Assembly (NCBI RefSeq): GCF_024347135.1 | Contig: NZ_AP024907.1 | Location: forward strand, 363,001 to 427,000 | DNA from: Vibrio spartinae | GTDB taxonomy: Bacteria; Pseudomonadota; Gammaproteobacteria; Enterobacterales; Vibrionaceae | Reading direction: 5' to 3' | DNA: 64,000 nt | Shown here: in pieces, positions 33,835-44,279 of the stretch | Layout of the letters: each line of letters begins with the position of its first letter | Position numbering within the stretch: the first letter of the stretch is position 1 | Notes under the pieces: model-generated | The model's input: the letters and a program-made list of their open reading frames with translations, nothing else | What the model was told of the DNA's origin: nothing | Database searches by the model: none | Translations under genes and position numbers: made by a program

Positions 33835-34829
33835 TAATAGTGAGGCAGCATCTCTTCCAACCAGAAACGAGGTTTGAGAAGCGTGCCACTCAAAAAGCCC
33901 ACATGTCCGCCATGCTTCAGCAATTGATAATTGATCGTTTCAGGCAGTGGCTGGGTTGGAATCACGGCATCCGTCATGAATGGATCGTCTTGTGCGTGTA
34001 AAATGAGTGTTGGCAGACGAATTTGCCCCAGTTTCGACATGGCTGAACAGCGCTGATAGTAGTCTTGAGCATCGTAAAACCCGTGTAATGGGGCGGTGAT
34101 CAAATCATCGAATTCTTGTAATGTTTTCAACCGGCGGATCAAGGATTGGGTGATAGGAATCGCTTGCCGTAGGGTACTGAATTTACGATGAGCATTCTGC
34201 TTGAGTGAGTTGAGGAGATAAGACTGATAGATGCGTGAAACCCCTTGATTGATACGGCTCGAACTGTCGCTCAAATCAAAGGGAGCAGAGATAATTGTCG
34301 CACTCTCGACAAGTGGTTGTTCGGCAAACTCCGCCAAATAATTTGCCAGCATATTGCCCCCGAGCGACACACCGGTAGCCATTTTGTAATTTGACGGAAA
34401 ACGTTGATGGATTTGCTCCAGAAAATAGCGTGGATCGCTGGTTTCCCCGGAATGGTAAGCCCGGGGGCGGCGATTCGGTTGTCCGTTGCACCCACGAAAG
34501 TGCATCATGACAGATAACCAGCCTTGTTGAGCGAAAGCATACATTAAGCCGTTGGCATAAGGGCTGTGAAAACTGCCTTCCAGACCATGAAATAAAATAA
34601 ACAGTGGTTTTGTCCGCGCGCTGGGCTGATCAGGATCTTCACTCCAAGCCAGACTCAAAATATCATCATCCGGTGTCGTCAGCGTTTCCCAGTGCGGTGA
34701 AAATAAAGGGGTACGTCGAACCCATCTGGGTAGCACAGTCTGAATGTGTGGTGCTGCACCGCCTGACGCTGGGTTGAATATCAGTAATCGATTTTGGCTC
34801 ACGTTCTGTATCGTACTGCTCACCGCCAT
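33813..34829 (-). CDS. yheT: YheT family alpha/beta hydrolase
   Basis: A 338-residue alpha/beta hydrolase of the YheT/EMB8 group. The oxyanion segment FHGLEGS, the HFRGCNGQPNR segment, the nucleophile elbow GVSLGGN, and the late Asp (AQDDPFM) and His (HGGHVGF) of the triad are visible. It acts presumably on an ester, but the substrate is unknown. Its start is 8 bases after the TIGR02444 gene stop, so it belongs to the yheS operon. The C-terminal HYYREHSRL is partly encoded by a tandem repeat. Confidence 0.92.
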   Translation of the reverse strand: MAVSSTIQNVSQNRLLIFNPASGGAAPHIQTVLPRWVRRTPLFSPHWETLTTPDDDILSLAWSEDPDQPSARTKPLFILFHGLEGSFHSPYANGLMYAFAQQGWLSVMMHFRGCNGQPNRRPRAYHSGETSDPRYFLEQIHQRFPSNYKMATGVSLGGNMLANYLAEFAEQPLVESATIISAPFDLSDSSSRINQGVSRIYQSYLLNSLKQNAHRKFSTLRQAIPITQSLIRRLKTLQEFDDLITAPLHGFYDAQDYYQRCSAMSKLGQIRLPTLILHAQDDPFMTDAVIPTQPLPETINYQLLKHGGHVGFLSGTLLKPRFWLEEMLPHYYREHSRL

Positions 34830-34837
34830 GATTTCCT

Positions 34838-35326
34838 CTATTTTTTGTGTTTGGTATGTGTCGATGAAAATGATGCGGGTTTTGCAAAGATCTGAGCCAG
34901 ATGATCGGCTGCCAGTTCTTTACAATAGCGTTGCGTCATTAATTGTGAGTCGCCGGGCTGTAATCTGAGCTGATTCATACAATCAACCAGATCGGACTGT
35001 TGCTGTTTCTCCAGTTGTAGCTCAAATTGAAGCGACTCACGATAGAGTGTATCCGGTAGATGAACTTTGAGTTTTCTTCGCAGTTCCCGGTAGCTGTGTA
35101 GCAGCCCTTCGGTTGAGCTGATACAGCTCAGTACACGATGCCAGTCTTGTTGTTCAATACTGAGCTGCTGTTCATCGAGCCATTTCAGAAGTAAGAGTAA
35201 ATTGACGTTACCGTGGTAGTTGTTTTGTAGGCTGAGACAGGCTTCTTTGACCTCTCGGACACTGTAATATTGCAAACTAAATTGCCAAAGTCGTTCCAGT
35301 GTCAGGGACGTCGATGTCTGAATCAT
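34838..35326 (-). CDS. TIGR02444/DUF2390 family protein
   Basis: A 162-residue, mostly helical cytoplasmic protein of unknown function, conserved next to yheS/yheT in gammaproteobacteria. The segment LWQFSLQYYSVREVKEACLS at the N-terminus is characteristic. The ATG at 35326 overlaps the yheS stop as ATGA, so translation is coupled. Longer in-frame start at 35380 is rejected. Confidence 0.88.
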   Translation of the reverse strand: MIQTSTSLTLERLWQFSLQYYSVREVKEACLSLQNNYHGNVNLLLLLKWLDEQQLSIEQQDWHRVLSCISSTEGLLHSYRELRRKLKVHLPDTLYRESLQFELQLEKQQQSDLVDCMNQLRLQPGDSQLMTQRYCKELAADHLAQIFAKPASFSSTHTKHKK

Positions 35327-37245
35327 AAAGTGTTGAACTCCTGTTCCATCTGTTCTAGGCGCTCTTGGTGTTCCATCCATTGAGACTCAACTTCCTCAAG
35401 GTCAGATTTACTTTGAGCCTGAAGCGCTAGTACCTGAGTAAGTTTAGCTTTATTCTGCGCGTCATACAGGGACGAATCGCCTAATTGCTGCTCTGCATCG
35501 CTGAGCGTTGTCTGTAATTTATCGATTTGCTGTTCTAATTGTGTCAGTTTCTTGCGAATTGGTGCGGTTTGCTGACGTAGTTCTGCTTCTTTACGTTTTT
35601 GTTCTTTTTTCGCCGTGGCACTGAATGGACTATCTTTAGTTGGCGTTTGTTCTTTTTTATCCTGTTTTTCTTGTTTTTGCTGATCGGTGAGCCAGCGGTA
35701 GTAATCGTTGAGATCACCATCGAATGCAGCCACTTTGGCATCATGCACCAGATAAAAGTCATCTGTGGTTGCCCGAAGCAGATAGCGATCGTGGCTGACG
35801 ATGACCATCGCCCCTTCATAAGTTTGCAGTGCGAGTGTCAGTGCCTGACGCATATCGAGATCAAGGTGGTTGGTCGGTTCGTCCAGTAACAGGAGGTTTG
35901 GTTTCTGCCAGACGATCAATGCCAATACGAGTCGTGCTTTTTCGCCACCGGAGAAGGGCGCGACTTTTTCGAGGGCTTTATCGCCTTGAAAGCCGAAGCT
36001 ACCGAGATAGTCTCTTAATTGTTGTTCGGTATAATTCGGAGCGATTTGCATTAAATGTTGTAAAGGGGTTTCTTCTGAATGAAGAGTTTCCAACTGATGC
36101 TGGGCAAAATAACCGATTTTAACCCCTTGAGAATAGGTTAGGGCACCACTCTGCGGCTGTAAATCTCCAGAGAGTAGTTTAATCAGCGTTGATTTCCCTG
36201 CTCCATTACGGCCAAGCAAACCGATACGACTGCCGGGCACCAGATTCAATTTGATCTGATTGAGAATTGCGACGTGATCATACCCGGCAGCCACTTCATC
36301 CATCATCAGAATCGGGTTCGGCAGAGCCGCCGGCTCTCTGAATTCAAAACTAAAAGGATTGTCCAATTGTGCGGGCAGCACTTTCTCCATTCGTTCTAGT
36401 GCTTTAATCCGACTTTGTGCCTGACGCGCTTTAGATGCCTTGTAACGAAAACGGTCGATATAGCTTTGCATATGAGAAATTTGCTTTTTCTGTTTCTGAT
36501 ACATAGCCTGCTGAAGAACCAGTTTTTCGGCTCTCTGATTCTCGAATGACGAATAATTACCGGTGTACTCGTTGAGTTGCTGATTCTCGATATGGATAAT
36601 CCGGCCGATAATCGGATCAAGAAAATCTCGGTCATGCGAAATTAAGATCAGTGTGCCCGGATAACTCTGTAGCCAACGTTCCAGCCACATCACTGCGTCC
36701 AGATCCAAGTGGTTGGTCGGCTCATCGAGTAACAATAGATCTGAGCGACATAGCAATGCCTGAGCCAGATTCAGGCGCATCCGCCAGCCACCGGAAAATT
36801 GTGTCAAATGCCATTGCATCTGTTCTTGGCTGAATCCAAGACCATCCAGTAATTCAGACGCCCGGGCCCGAATACTGTAACCCCCGATCATTTCTAGATG
36901 ACCGTGCAGTTCTGCGACCCGTGTCCCTTCTTCACGTTGCTCTGCCTGCTGCAACTGTTTTTCCAGCAGACGGTATTCCCGATCACCATCAATTACATAT
37001 TCTATTGCGCTACGTTCGAGTGCCGGTGTCTCTTGTGCGACCCAAGCTAATTCCCATTGGGCCGGCATGTTGAATGAACCGGCATCAATACTGAGTTCAT
37101 CTTTGAGTAATGCAAATAATGTTGACTTACCACAGCCGTTTTTACCGACCAGACCCACTTTATCGCCCGGATGGATTGTCGCTGAGGTTTGTTCTAAAAG
37201 CGGTTTGCCGCCACGTAATAACTGAATATCAGAAAAGGTAATCAT
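35323..37245 (-). CDS. yheS: ABC-F family ATPase YheS
   Basis: A 640-residue soluble protein with two ABC domains. Walker A motifs are GLVGKNGCGKST and GLLGRNGAGKST, signatures QFSGGWRMR and FSGGEKARL, and two LLLDEPTNHLDLD Walker B motifs. A linker with many Lys/Gln lies between, and the C-terminus (about 530-640) is a charged coiled coil. ABC-F proteins bind the ribosomal E site. It is the first gene of the minus-strand yheS-TIGR02444-yheT unit and divergent from kefG. Confidence 0.95.
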   Translation of the reverse strand: MITFSDIQLLRGGKPLLEQTSATIHPGDKVGLVGKNGCGKSTLFALLKDELSIDAGSFNMPAQWELAWVAQETPALERSAIEYVIDGDREYRLLEKQLQQAEQREEGTRVAELHGHLEMIGGYSIRARASELLDGLGFSQEQMQWHLTQFSGGWRMRLNLAQALLCRSDLLLLDEPTNHLDLDAVMWLERWLQSYPGTLILISHDRDFLDPIIGRIIHIENQQLNEYTGNYSSFENQRAEKLVLQQAMYQKQKKQISHMQSYIDRFRYKASKARQAQSRIKALERMEKVLPAQLDNPFSFEFREPAALPNPILMMDEVAAGYDHVAILNQIKLNLVPGSRIGLLGRNGAGKSTLIKLLSGDLQPQSGALTYSQGVKIGYFAQHQLETLHSEETPLQHLMQIAPNYTEQQLRDYLGSFGFQGDKALEKVAPFSGGEKARLVLALIVWQKPNLLLLDEPTNHLDLDMRQALTLALQTYEGAMVIVSHDRYLLRATTDDFYLVHDAKVAAFDGDLNDYYRWLTDQQKQEKQDKKEQTPTKDSPFSATAKKEQKRKEAELRQQTAPIRKKLTQLEQQIDKLQTTLSDAEQQLGDSSLYDAQNKAKLTQVLALQAQSKSDLEEVESQWMEHQERLEQMEQEFNTL

Positions 37246-37518
37246 AAAAATGTATCAGGTTGAAAACAAACTGCCCGAAATAGTAGGTGGATTGATGGCA
37301 AATGTCGATGATTAGCGGAGCACGACGGTTGGATCTGGCGGTGTATCTTTCTTGATTTTCATTATTTGTGTTTGTGTCAGCGAAAGTCTTGCCCGTCTAT
37401 GATTTGAGATGATTTCCGGGTGAGACCATTATTATGGTAGAAATCGCAGGGAAGATTGGTACGGACAGATTACAATACGTTATGATTCAGTTAAATAGAC
37501 AAAGGAGTGAAGTTAGTC

Positions 37519-38103
37519 ATGACTGATACGGTTTCGTGTACCACCGAATGTCCCAAAGTGTTGGTGATCTTTGCTCATCCAGAGCCTCAGAGCTCGATTG
37601 TTAATCAGGTCTTGATTGGCGCGATCAAGTCGCTTGAGAATGTCACGATTCATGATCTTTATGCGACCTATCCGGATTTTTTTATCGATGTCGATGCTGA
37701 ACAGAGTTTGTTGATGGCGCATGATGTGATTGTTTTTCAACATCCGCTTTATATGTACTCTTGTCCCGCGCTGCTGAAAGAATGGTTGGATCGGGTTTTA
37801 TGCAAAGACTTTGCGTTTGGCTCTCAATGTGCGCTGGCCGGTAAGATCTGGCGGAGTGTGATTACCACCGGAGGGAAGAAGACGGCCTTTGGGAATAAAG
37901 GCTATAACAAATATCCGTTGGACGAGATTTTACAACCGTTCGAGCTGGTTGCCTCTCTTTGCCGCATGGCATGGTGTGAGCCATTGATCTTATACTGGTC
38001 TCGTAATGTCACTGAAACTGAAAGATACCAACATGCCGAATCTTACCGTCGGTGGCTGAGTGCTCCTGAGATGATGGGCACGCATAATTCTGAGGAGCAA
38101 TAA
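37519..38103 (+). CDS. kefG: KefG-like ancillary oxidoreductase of the potassium efflux system
   Basis: A 194-residue flavodoxin-fold NAD(P)H:quinone oxidoreductase-like protein. It begins with VLVIFAHPEPQSSIVNQVL and has FQHPLYMYSCPALLKEWLDRVL and TTGGKKTAFGNKGYNKYPLDE, as in KefF/KefG. The partner raises activity of the KefB antiporter. The stop is followed at once by the kefB ATG. AAAGGAG at 37501-37507 supports the ATG at 37519. Confidence 0.9.
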   Translation: MTDTVSCTTECPKVLVIFAHPEPQSSIVNQVLIGAIKSLENVTIHDLYATYPDFFIDVDAEQSLLMAHDVIVFQHPLYMYSCPALLKEWLDRVLCKDFAFGSQCALAGKIWRSVITTGGKKTAFGNKGYNKYPLDEILQPFELVASLCRMAWCEPLILYWSRNVTETERYQHAESYRRWLSAPEMMGTHNSEEQ

Positions 38104-39909
38104 ATGGCAGCATTGACGAATGATTTTTTACAAAGTGGTGCTGTATTTCTGACCGCTGCTGCTATTGCTGTGCCGGTGGCCCAGCGAGCGGGGCTCGGGT
38201 CGGTGTTGGGATATTTATTGGCTGGTGTGGCGATCGGCCCTTGGGGACTGGGATTAATCAGTGATGTCGACGCGATTTTGCATTTTGCAGAATTTGGTGT
38301 GGTTTTATTGTTGTTTGTGATTGGGCTTGAACTCAATCCGAGCAAGCTTTGGCAAATGAAATCGCCGATTCTGGGGCTTGGTGGTGCTCAGGTTGTGGTG
38401 ACCAGTGCCGTGTTAGGCAGTCTCATCCATTTTTTTGTCGGCAGTTGGCAGGTTAGTTTAGTGATGGGGATGGGATTAGCGCTTTCTTCTACAGCCATTG
38501 CTTTGCGCGTCATTGAGGAGCAGGAGTTGGAGCGCAGCGAAACCGGTCAATCCGGCTTTGCGGTATTGTTATTTCAGGATATTGCGGTCATCCCTATGTT
38601 GGCGCTGTTACCGATACTTGCCGGGAATTCAGCAGGAGAGTGGATTGATGCGCTCTGGATGCTATGTGGCATTGCCGGGTTGTTGGTGGGGGGACATTTT
38701 CTATTGAGCCCGTTATTTCGCTATATTGTGATGAGCGGTGTCCGGGAGTTGTTCACCGTTGCGGCATTATTGTTGGTCATTGGGATTGCATTACTGATGC
38801 AATTTTTAGGACTGTCCATGGCGTTGGGGACTTTTCTCGCCGGTGTGCTCTTGGCAGAAAGTGAGTTTCGTCATGAGTTGGAAGTGTCTATTGAGCCGTT
38901 TAAAGGGTTACTGCTCGGGCTCTTTTTTATTGCAATCGGCATGGCTGTTGACTTAGGACTGCTGATCAACCATCCATTACAAATTCTCGCAGCGGTGACT
39001 GTATTGGTTGCGGTTAAATGTGGAATCCTCTATTTATTGGCTCGGTTGTTCGGAACGCGTGCCAAAGCACGCAGCAGTATTGCTGCGATTCTGAGTCAGG
39101 GGGGCGAATTTGCTTTTGTCATTTTTACCGCGGCACAGTCTGAAGGTTTACTGCAAGCTGAGCAGACATCATTTTTGCTGGTGGTCGTCAGTTTATCGAT
39201 GGTCACAACCCCTCTGTTGCTCAGTATTCAGAAACGTTGGTTTGCCCGGGAGTTCAACGCAGTCGATGATTTAGCGGTTGATGTCGAAAATAATGACCCG
39301 AGAGTGATTATTGCTGGGTTTGGTCGCTTCGGACAGGTTGTTGGCCGTTTGATGTTTGCCAATAAAATCAAAGTCACTATTCTTGAAAGTGATGCGAGTC
39401 AGATCAAACTGCTGCGCAAGTATGGTTATCAAGTCTTTTATGGTGATGCGACCAACTTGGAGTTACTCCGTTCTGCGGGCGCTGAAGATGCGGAAGCGAT
39501 GGTCGTATGTACCGATGATCCGGATGAGGTGATGGCGATTGTTGCATTATGTCAGCATCACTTCCCGCAATTGAAAATTTTAGCGCGGGCACGCAGCCGG
39601 GTTGAAGCCTATCAATTGATGAATCATGGTGTCCCGCATTTCTCGCGAGAAACATTCTTGGGCGCGCTGGATCTGGGAAGGCAAACACTGATTGAATTAG
39701 GGATGCATCCCTATCAGGCAAAGCGGGCGGAATCACATTTTTGTCGTTTGGATAATGCGATGCTGGAAGAGCTGCTACCCATGCATAATGAAGGTAAGCA
39801 ACTTTCGTTGCGTGCTAAGGAAGCTCGGCAAGAGTTGGAAGAAATATTTGGACGCGAGATGGAAAAAGATCATCAAGCGCGAGACTTTTGGGAAAGAGAT
39901 CAGGATTAA
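38104..39909 (+). CDS. kefB: Glutathione-regulated potassium/proton antiporter KefB
   Basis: A 601-residue CPA2 antiporter with an N-terminal membrane domain of about 12 helices (residues 1-380) and a C-terminal KTN nucleotide-binding domain (about 400-520; [26 protein letters not shown]). It exports potassium and acidifies the cytoplasm to protect against electrophiles when glutathione adducts build up. Immediately downstream of kefG, with no gap. Confidence 0.93.
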   Translation: MAALTNDFLQSGAVFLTAAAIAVPVAQRAGLGSVLGYLLAGVAIGPWGLGLISDVDAILHFAEFGVVLLLFVIGLELNPSKLWQMKSPILGLGGAQVVVTSAVLGSLIHFFVGSWQVSLVMGMGLALSSTAIALRVIEEQELERSETGQSGFAVLLFQDIAVIPMLALLPILAGNSAGEWIDALWMLCGIAGLLVGGHFLLSPLFRYIVMSGVRELFTVAALLLVIGIALLMQFLGLSMALGTFLAGVLLAESEFRHELEVSIEPFKGLLLGLFFIAIGMAVDLGLLINHPLQILAAVTVLVAVKCGILYLLARLFGTRAKARSSIAAILSQGGEFAFVIFTAAQSEGLLQAEQTSFLLVVVSLSMVTTPLLLSIQKRWFAREFNAVDDLAVDVENNDPRVIIAGFGRFGQVVGRLMFANKIKVTILESDASQIKLLRKYGYQVFYGDATNLELLRSAGAEDAEAMVVCTDDPDEVMAIVALCQHHFPQLKILARARSRVEAYQLMNHGVPHFSRETFLGALDLGRQTLIELGMHPYQAKRAESHFCRLDNAMLEELLPMHNEGKQLSLRAKEARQELEEIFGREMEKDHQARDFWERDQD

Positions 39910-39912
39910 TTT

Positions 39913-40113
39913 GTGCGAGTCAAAAAACGTTTTATTGCCGGAGCCAGTTGTCCGCAGTGTCACACTGCCGATTCGCTTCGCTGGTGGGAAGATAATCATG
40001 TGGAGCATGTCGAATGTGTGGAATGTGATTATACCGAACAGAGAATGCCACGCTCCGTTGAGCAAAGTACACATGCGGAAGATACGATGATTGGAATTTT
40101 TAAACCGGACTAA
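39913..40113 (+). CDS. yheV: YheV family zinc-ribbon-like protein
   Basis: A 66-residue protein with a GTG start 3 bases after the kefB stop; GATCAGGA within kefB serves as the ribosome site. Two CxxC pairs (CPQC and CVEC) suggest a zinc ribbon. Its order kefB-yheV-slyD matches E. coli. Function is unknown. Confidence 0.88.
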   Translation: MRVKKRFIAGASCPQCHTADSLRWWEDNHVEHVECVECDYTEQRMPRSVEQSTHAEDTMIGIFKPD

Positions 40114-40234
40114 TTGAGGTTTACGAGAGACTTCTTCATAATATCGCCCAGTTCTCCAAGGATTTCGAATCACTTGGACAGATGCAATACGGTCACAATA
40201 GGTGACAAAATACACTCGATGCCTTGGAGCGTTT

Positions 40235-40771
40235 ATGAAAATTGAAAAGAATGTTGTGGTGAGTTTAGCGTACCAACTCAAATTGGAAGACGGAGTTGTC
40301 GCTGATCAGTCAACCGCTGATGCCCCGCTTGATTACCTACATGGTCATCACAACCTGATCGTCGGCTTAGAGCGTGAACTTGAAGGTAAAGTTGCTGGCG
40401 ATAAATTTACTGCAACAGTTGCACCTGCAGACGCATACGGTGAATACAATGATGACCTGGTTCAGCGTGTTCCGGCCGATGTTTTTCATGGTGTCGATCA
40501 ACTTGAAGCGGGCATGCGTTTTCTGGCAGAGACAGATCAAGGTCAGATCCCTGTTGAAATTACAGAAGTTGATGGCGATGAAGTCGTTGTCGATGGTAAC
40601 CACATGCTGGCTGGTCAAACACTGACGTTTGATGTTGAGGTGGTCTCGGTTCGCGCTGCGACAGATGAAGAAGTTGCTCATGGGCATATTCATCAAGGCG
40701 GCGATAGTTGTGGACATGATCACGGTGAAGAAGGTAGCTGTGACGGAAATGGCGGGTGTGGCTGCCATTAA
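40235..40771 (+). CDS. slyD: FKBP-type peptidyl-prolyl isomerase SlyD
   Basis: A 178-residue prolyl isomerase and nickel-binding chaperone. The FKBP core (about 1-65 and 125-150) with the inserted IF chaperone domain is intact (PLDYLHGHHNLIVGLEREL, GMRFLAETDQGQIPV). The tail has multiple His and Cys (HGHIHQGGDSCGHDHG and CGCH), fit for metal binding in hydrogenase or urease maturation. The ATG at 40235 is chosen over 40202. A terminator follows. Confidence 0.95.
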   Translation: MKIEKNVVVSLAYQLKLEDGVVADQSTADAPLDYLHGHHNLIVGLERELEGKVAGDKFTATVAPADAYGEYNDDLVQRVPADVFHGVDQLEAGMRFLAETDQGQIPVEITEVDGDEVVVDGNHMLAGQTLTFDVEVVSVRAATDEEVAHGHIHQGGDSCGHDHGEEGSCDGNGGCGCH

Positions 40772-40803
40772 TTGTCCTGATTCGTTTCACTGAATCTAAA
40801 TGG

Positions 40804-40835
40804 AAACACCTGCCGTTTTGTGCAGGTGTTTTTTT
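40804..40835 (+). terminator. Terminator after slyD
   Basis: Stem AAACACCTGC / GCAGGTGTTT with an 8-base loop and a T-run of seven. Confidence 0.9.
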
Positions 40836-40851
40836 ATGGTCTGAGGGATAT

Positions 40852-41790
40852 ATGAAGAAACCTTTTGCGATTGCAATCCATGGCGGTGCCGGCTCGATTT
40901 CACGTTCTCAAATGACGGATGAAATACAGCGAGCTGTAGAGCGGGCGTTAGATCAAGCTGTTTCTCAGGGACATCAATTATTAGCTCAGGGCGCAAGTGC
41001 TGTTGATGCGGTTGTCTGTGCTGTCAGAATTCTTGAGGACTCTCCTCACTTTAATGCGGGCAAAGGCTCTGTCCTGACGACAAAAGAGATGGTCGAAATG
41101 GATGCGGCAGTGATGTGTGGTGAAGCTCGACAAGCTGGCGCTGTTGCCGGAGTGCGTCATATCAAAAATCCAGTGAGACTTGCCAGAGATGTGATGCAGC
41201 AGAGTGAGCATGTGATGTTCATGGGTGAAGGGGCGGAAGAATTCGCAGCAAAGCTTGGCTATGACTACACCGAACAGGATTACTTTTTTACTGACAGACG
41301 TTATGAACAACTGTTAGCTATGAAAACTGAAGGGCGTGTCGCGCTGTCTGAGTCCAGTTATCCTGATGATCATAAATTCGGTACCGTTGGCGCGGTTGCA
41401 CTGGATCAGAGTGGCAACCTTGCTGCTGCAACGAGTACCGGTGGTATCACCAATAAACGGTATGGACGCATCGGAGATTCTCCGATTATCGGTGCTGGAA
41501 CTTATGCAGAAAACCACAATGTCGCCATCTCTGCGACCGGCATGGGAGAAGCCTTTATTCGTTGTTGTGTTGCCAGTGATATTGCTGCGCGAATGCGTTA
41601 CTTACAGGAAGATGTACATACTGCTTGCACTGCGGTTATCCAAGGCGAGGTTAAAACGTTAGGTGGGGAAGGCGGCGTGATTGCAATTGACCAATCCGGG
41701 GAGATTCATTTCGGCATGAACTGTACGGGTATGTATCGGAGTTGTATCGATATTCATGGCAGAAAGCAGGTTAAAATATACGCAGATTAG
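40852..41790 (+). CDS. iaaA: Isoaspartyl peptidase/plant-type asparaginase
   Basis: A 312-residue Ntn hydrolase precursor. It starts with IAIHGGAGSISRSQM. The autocatalytic cleavage and nucleophile is Thr178 in KFGTVGAVALDQ, followed by AAATSTGGITNKRYGRIGDSPIIGAGTYA and ATGMGEAFIR. The enzyme removes beta-aspartyl peptides and asparagine. Its position between slyD and purA is unlike E. coli, where iaaA sits with a glutathione importer. Start at 40852 gives the family N-terminus. Confidence 0.9.
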   Translation: MKKPFAIAIHGGAGSISRSQMTDEIQRAVERALDQAVSQGHQLLAQGASAVDAVVCAVRILEDSPHFNAGKGSVLTTKEMVEMDAAVMCGEARQAGAVAGVRHIKNPVRLARDVMQQSEHVMFMGEGAEEFAAKLGYDYTEQDYFFTDRRYEQLLAMKTEGRVALSESSYPDDHKFGTVGAVALDQSGNLAAATSTGGITNKRYGRIGDSPIIGAGTYAENHNVAISATGMGEAFIRCCVASDIAARMRYLQEDVHTACTAVIQGEVKTLGGEGGVIAIDQSGEIHFGMNCTGMYRSCIDIHGRKQVKIYAD

Positions 41791-41922
41791 GTGTGGGAAG
41801 GTCTTTTACGCAAACGATTTCTTTTTGATTCTAAAATCGAACAAAGAGCTTTTTTTTATGAATTTTTTATGCTTAAAAAATGACTGCATCATCCAACATT
41901 CGGTGGTAGAATCCATTTTTAA

Positions 41923-43245
<1,323 letters not shown>

Positions 43246-43269
43246 TACTCAATACGACTTCATTATCAG

Positions 43270-43302
43270 AGCCGGTCTTTAACGACCGGCTTTTTGCTTT
43301 TT
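43270..43302 (+). terminator. Terminator after purA
   Basis: Stem AGCCGGTC / GACCGGCT with a 6-base loop, followed by two T-runs (TTTTTGCTTTTTT). Confidence 0.9.
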
Positions 43303-43447
43303 TAGAGATTGTTATGTACAGTTGCATTGTACAAAAAATCGACAGCAACTTTCTCCTAAAGTCATTTGTTCGTCTGCCGATACGGTATTTAAGCCCTAGT
43401 CAAAGTGGGTGATATTGTTAAGCGATCGTTCAAAAAAGAGTATGTAT

Positions 43448-44083
43448 ATGAGGCTACTAAGCGTAGCAGCTTCGTTGTTAATGATGATGTTGAGCGTTTC
43501 AGTCAATGCTACTGTCGCTGATGTCGGGCCACCAGTCCAAATTTATTCCGAAGCTGAGTTAATTCAACTGATCGAACAGAATAAGCATCTGGAGCGAGTG
43601 AAAGCTGATAAGTGTCAGCTGGTTGAAGATATCATTGCCCGAGCTACGCGGATCAATTTACCATCGTATGAATTCTTGTATGGTGATATGTTGGCATGGG
43701 GCGTGTGTGTCGATCAGGACGCTGAACTGGGTTTGTATTATATGGAAGCCGCAGCCAGTCAGGGATTGCCGGCAGCGCTTGAGCAACTCGGTCGCTATTA
43801 CGCTGAAGGTGTACTTGTTCAGCAAAATCGTGAGCGCGCAATTGTGTATCTGAGAGAAGCCTCCGCTATGGGCAATTTGAAAGCCCGTGTGAAATTGGCT
43901 GAATTATTACTCCGGGATTATGGCAGCCCGCTTGATTATGAAGACGCTTATCGATGGCTATATCATTCCGTTACAGCTGATACGCGTATGCACAAACGTA
44001 TTGCGATGTTACGTCAGGGACTTGAACAGCGTATGCCAGAGAATATTATTGCCCGGGCGAAAATGAGAGAAACGCTTTGGTAG
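43448..44083 (+). CDS. motX: MotX, sodium-driven flagellar motor T-ring protein
   Basis: A 211-residue exported protein. It has a signal peptide (about 1-22, SVNA) and Sel1-like repeats (about 85-160; EAAASQGLPAALEQLGRYYAEGV, REASAMGNLKARVKLAELL). It forms the T ring with MotY around the polar flagellar motor. The start at 43448 gives 211 residues, the usual MotX length; ATGs at 43409 and 43442 are alternatives. Its place beside purA is typical of Vibrio. Confidence 0.9.
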   Translation: MRLLSVAASLLMMMLSVSVNATVADVGPPVQIYSEAELIQLIEQNKHLERVKADKCQLVEDIIARATRINLPSYEFLYGDMLAWGVCVDQDAELGLYYMEAAASQGLPAALEQLGRYYAEGVLVQQNRERAIVYLREASAMGNLKARVKLAELLLRDYGSPLDYEDAYRWLYHSVTADTRMHKRIAMLRQGLEQRMPENIIARAKMRETLW

Positions 44084-44279
44084 CACTATATCGTGATGCG
44101 TTCATTTCTGTTAAAATTTATTGAAAACTTCCTTAGTTTAACCACCTGATTTTTGAAGAAATCACAACTTCCCGCTAATATATCTTCAATAAGCTATATT
44201 CATGCTTTCTGAATCGTCATTTAAAAATGGTTGATTCAGGCAGTATTTTAAGAGATTACCTTCTTCCTTAGGACGACTT

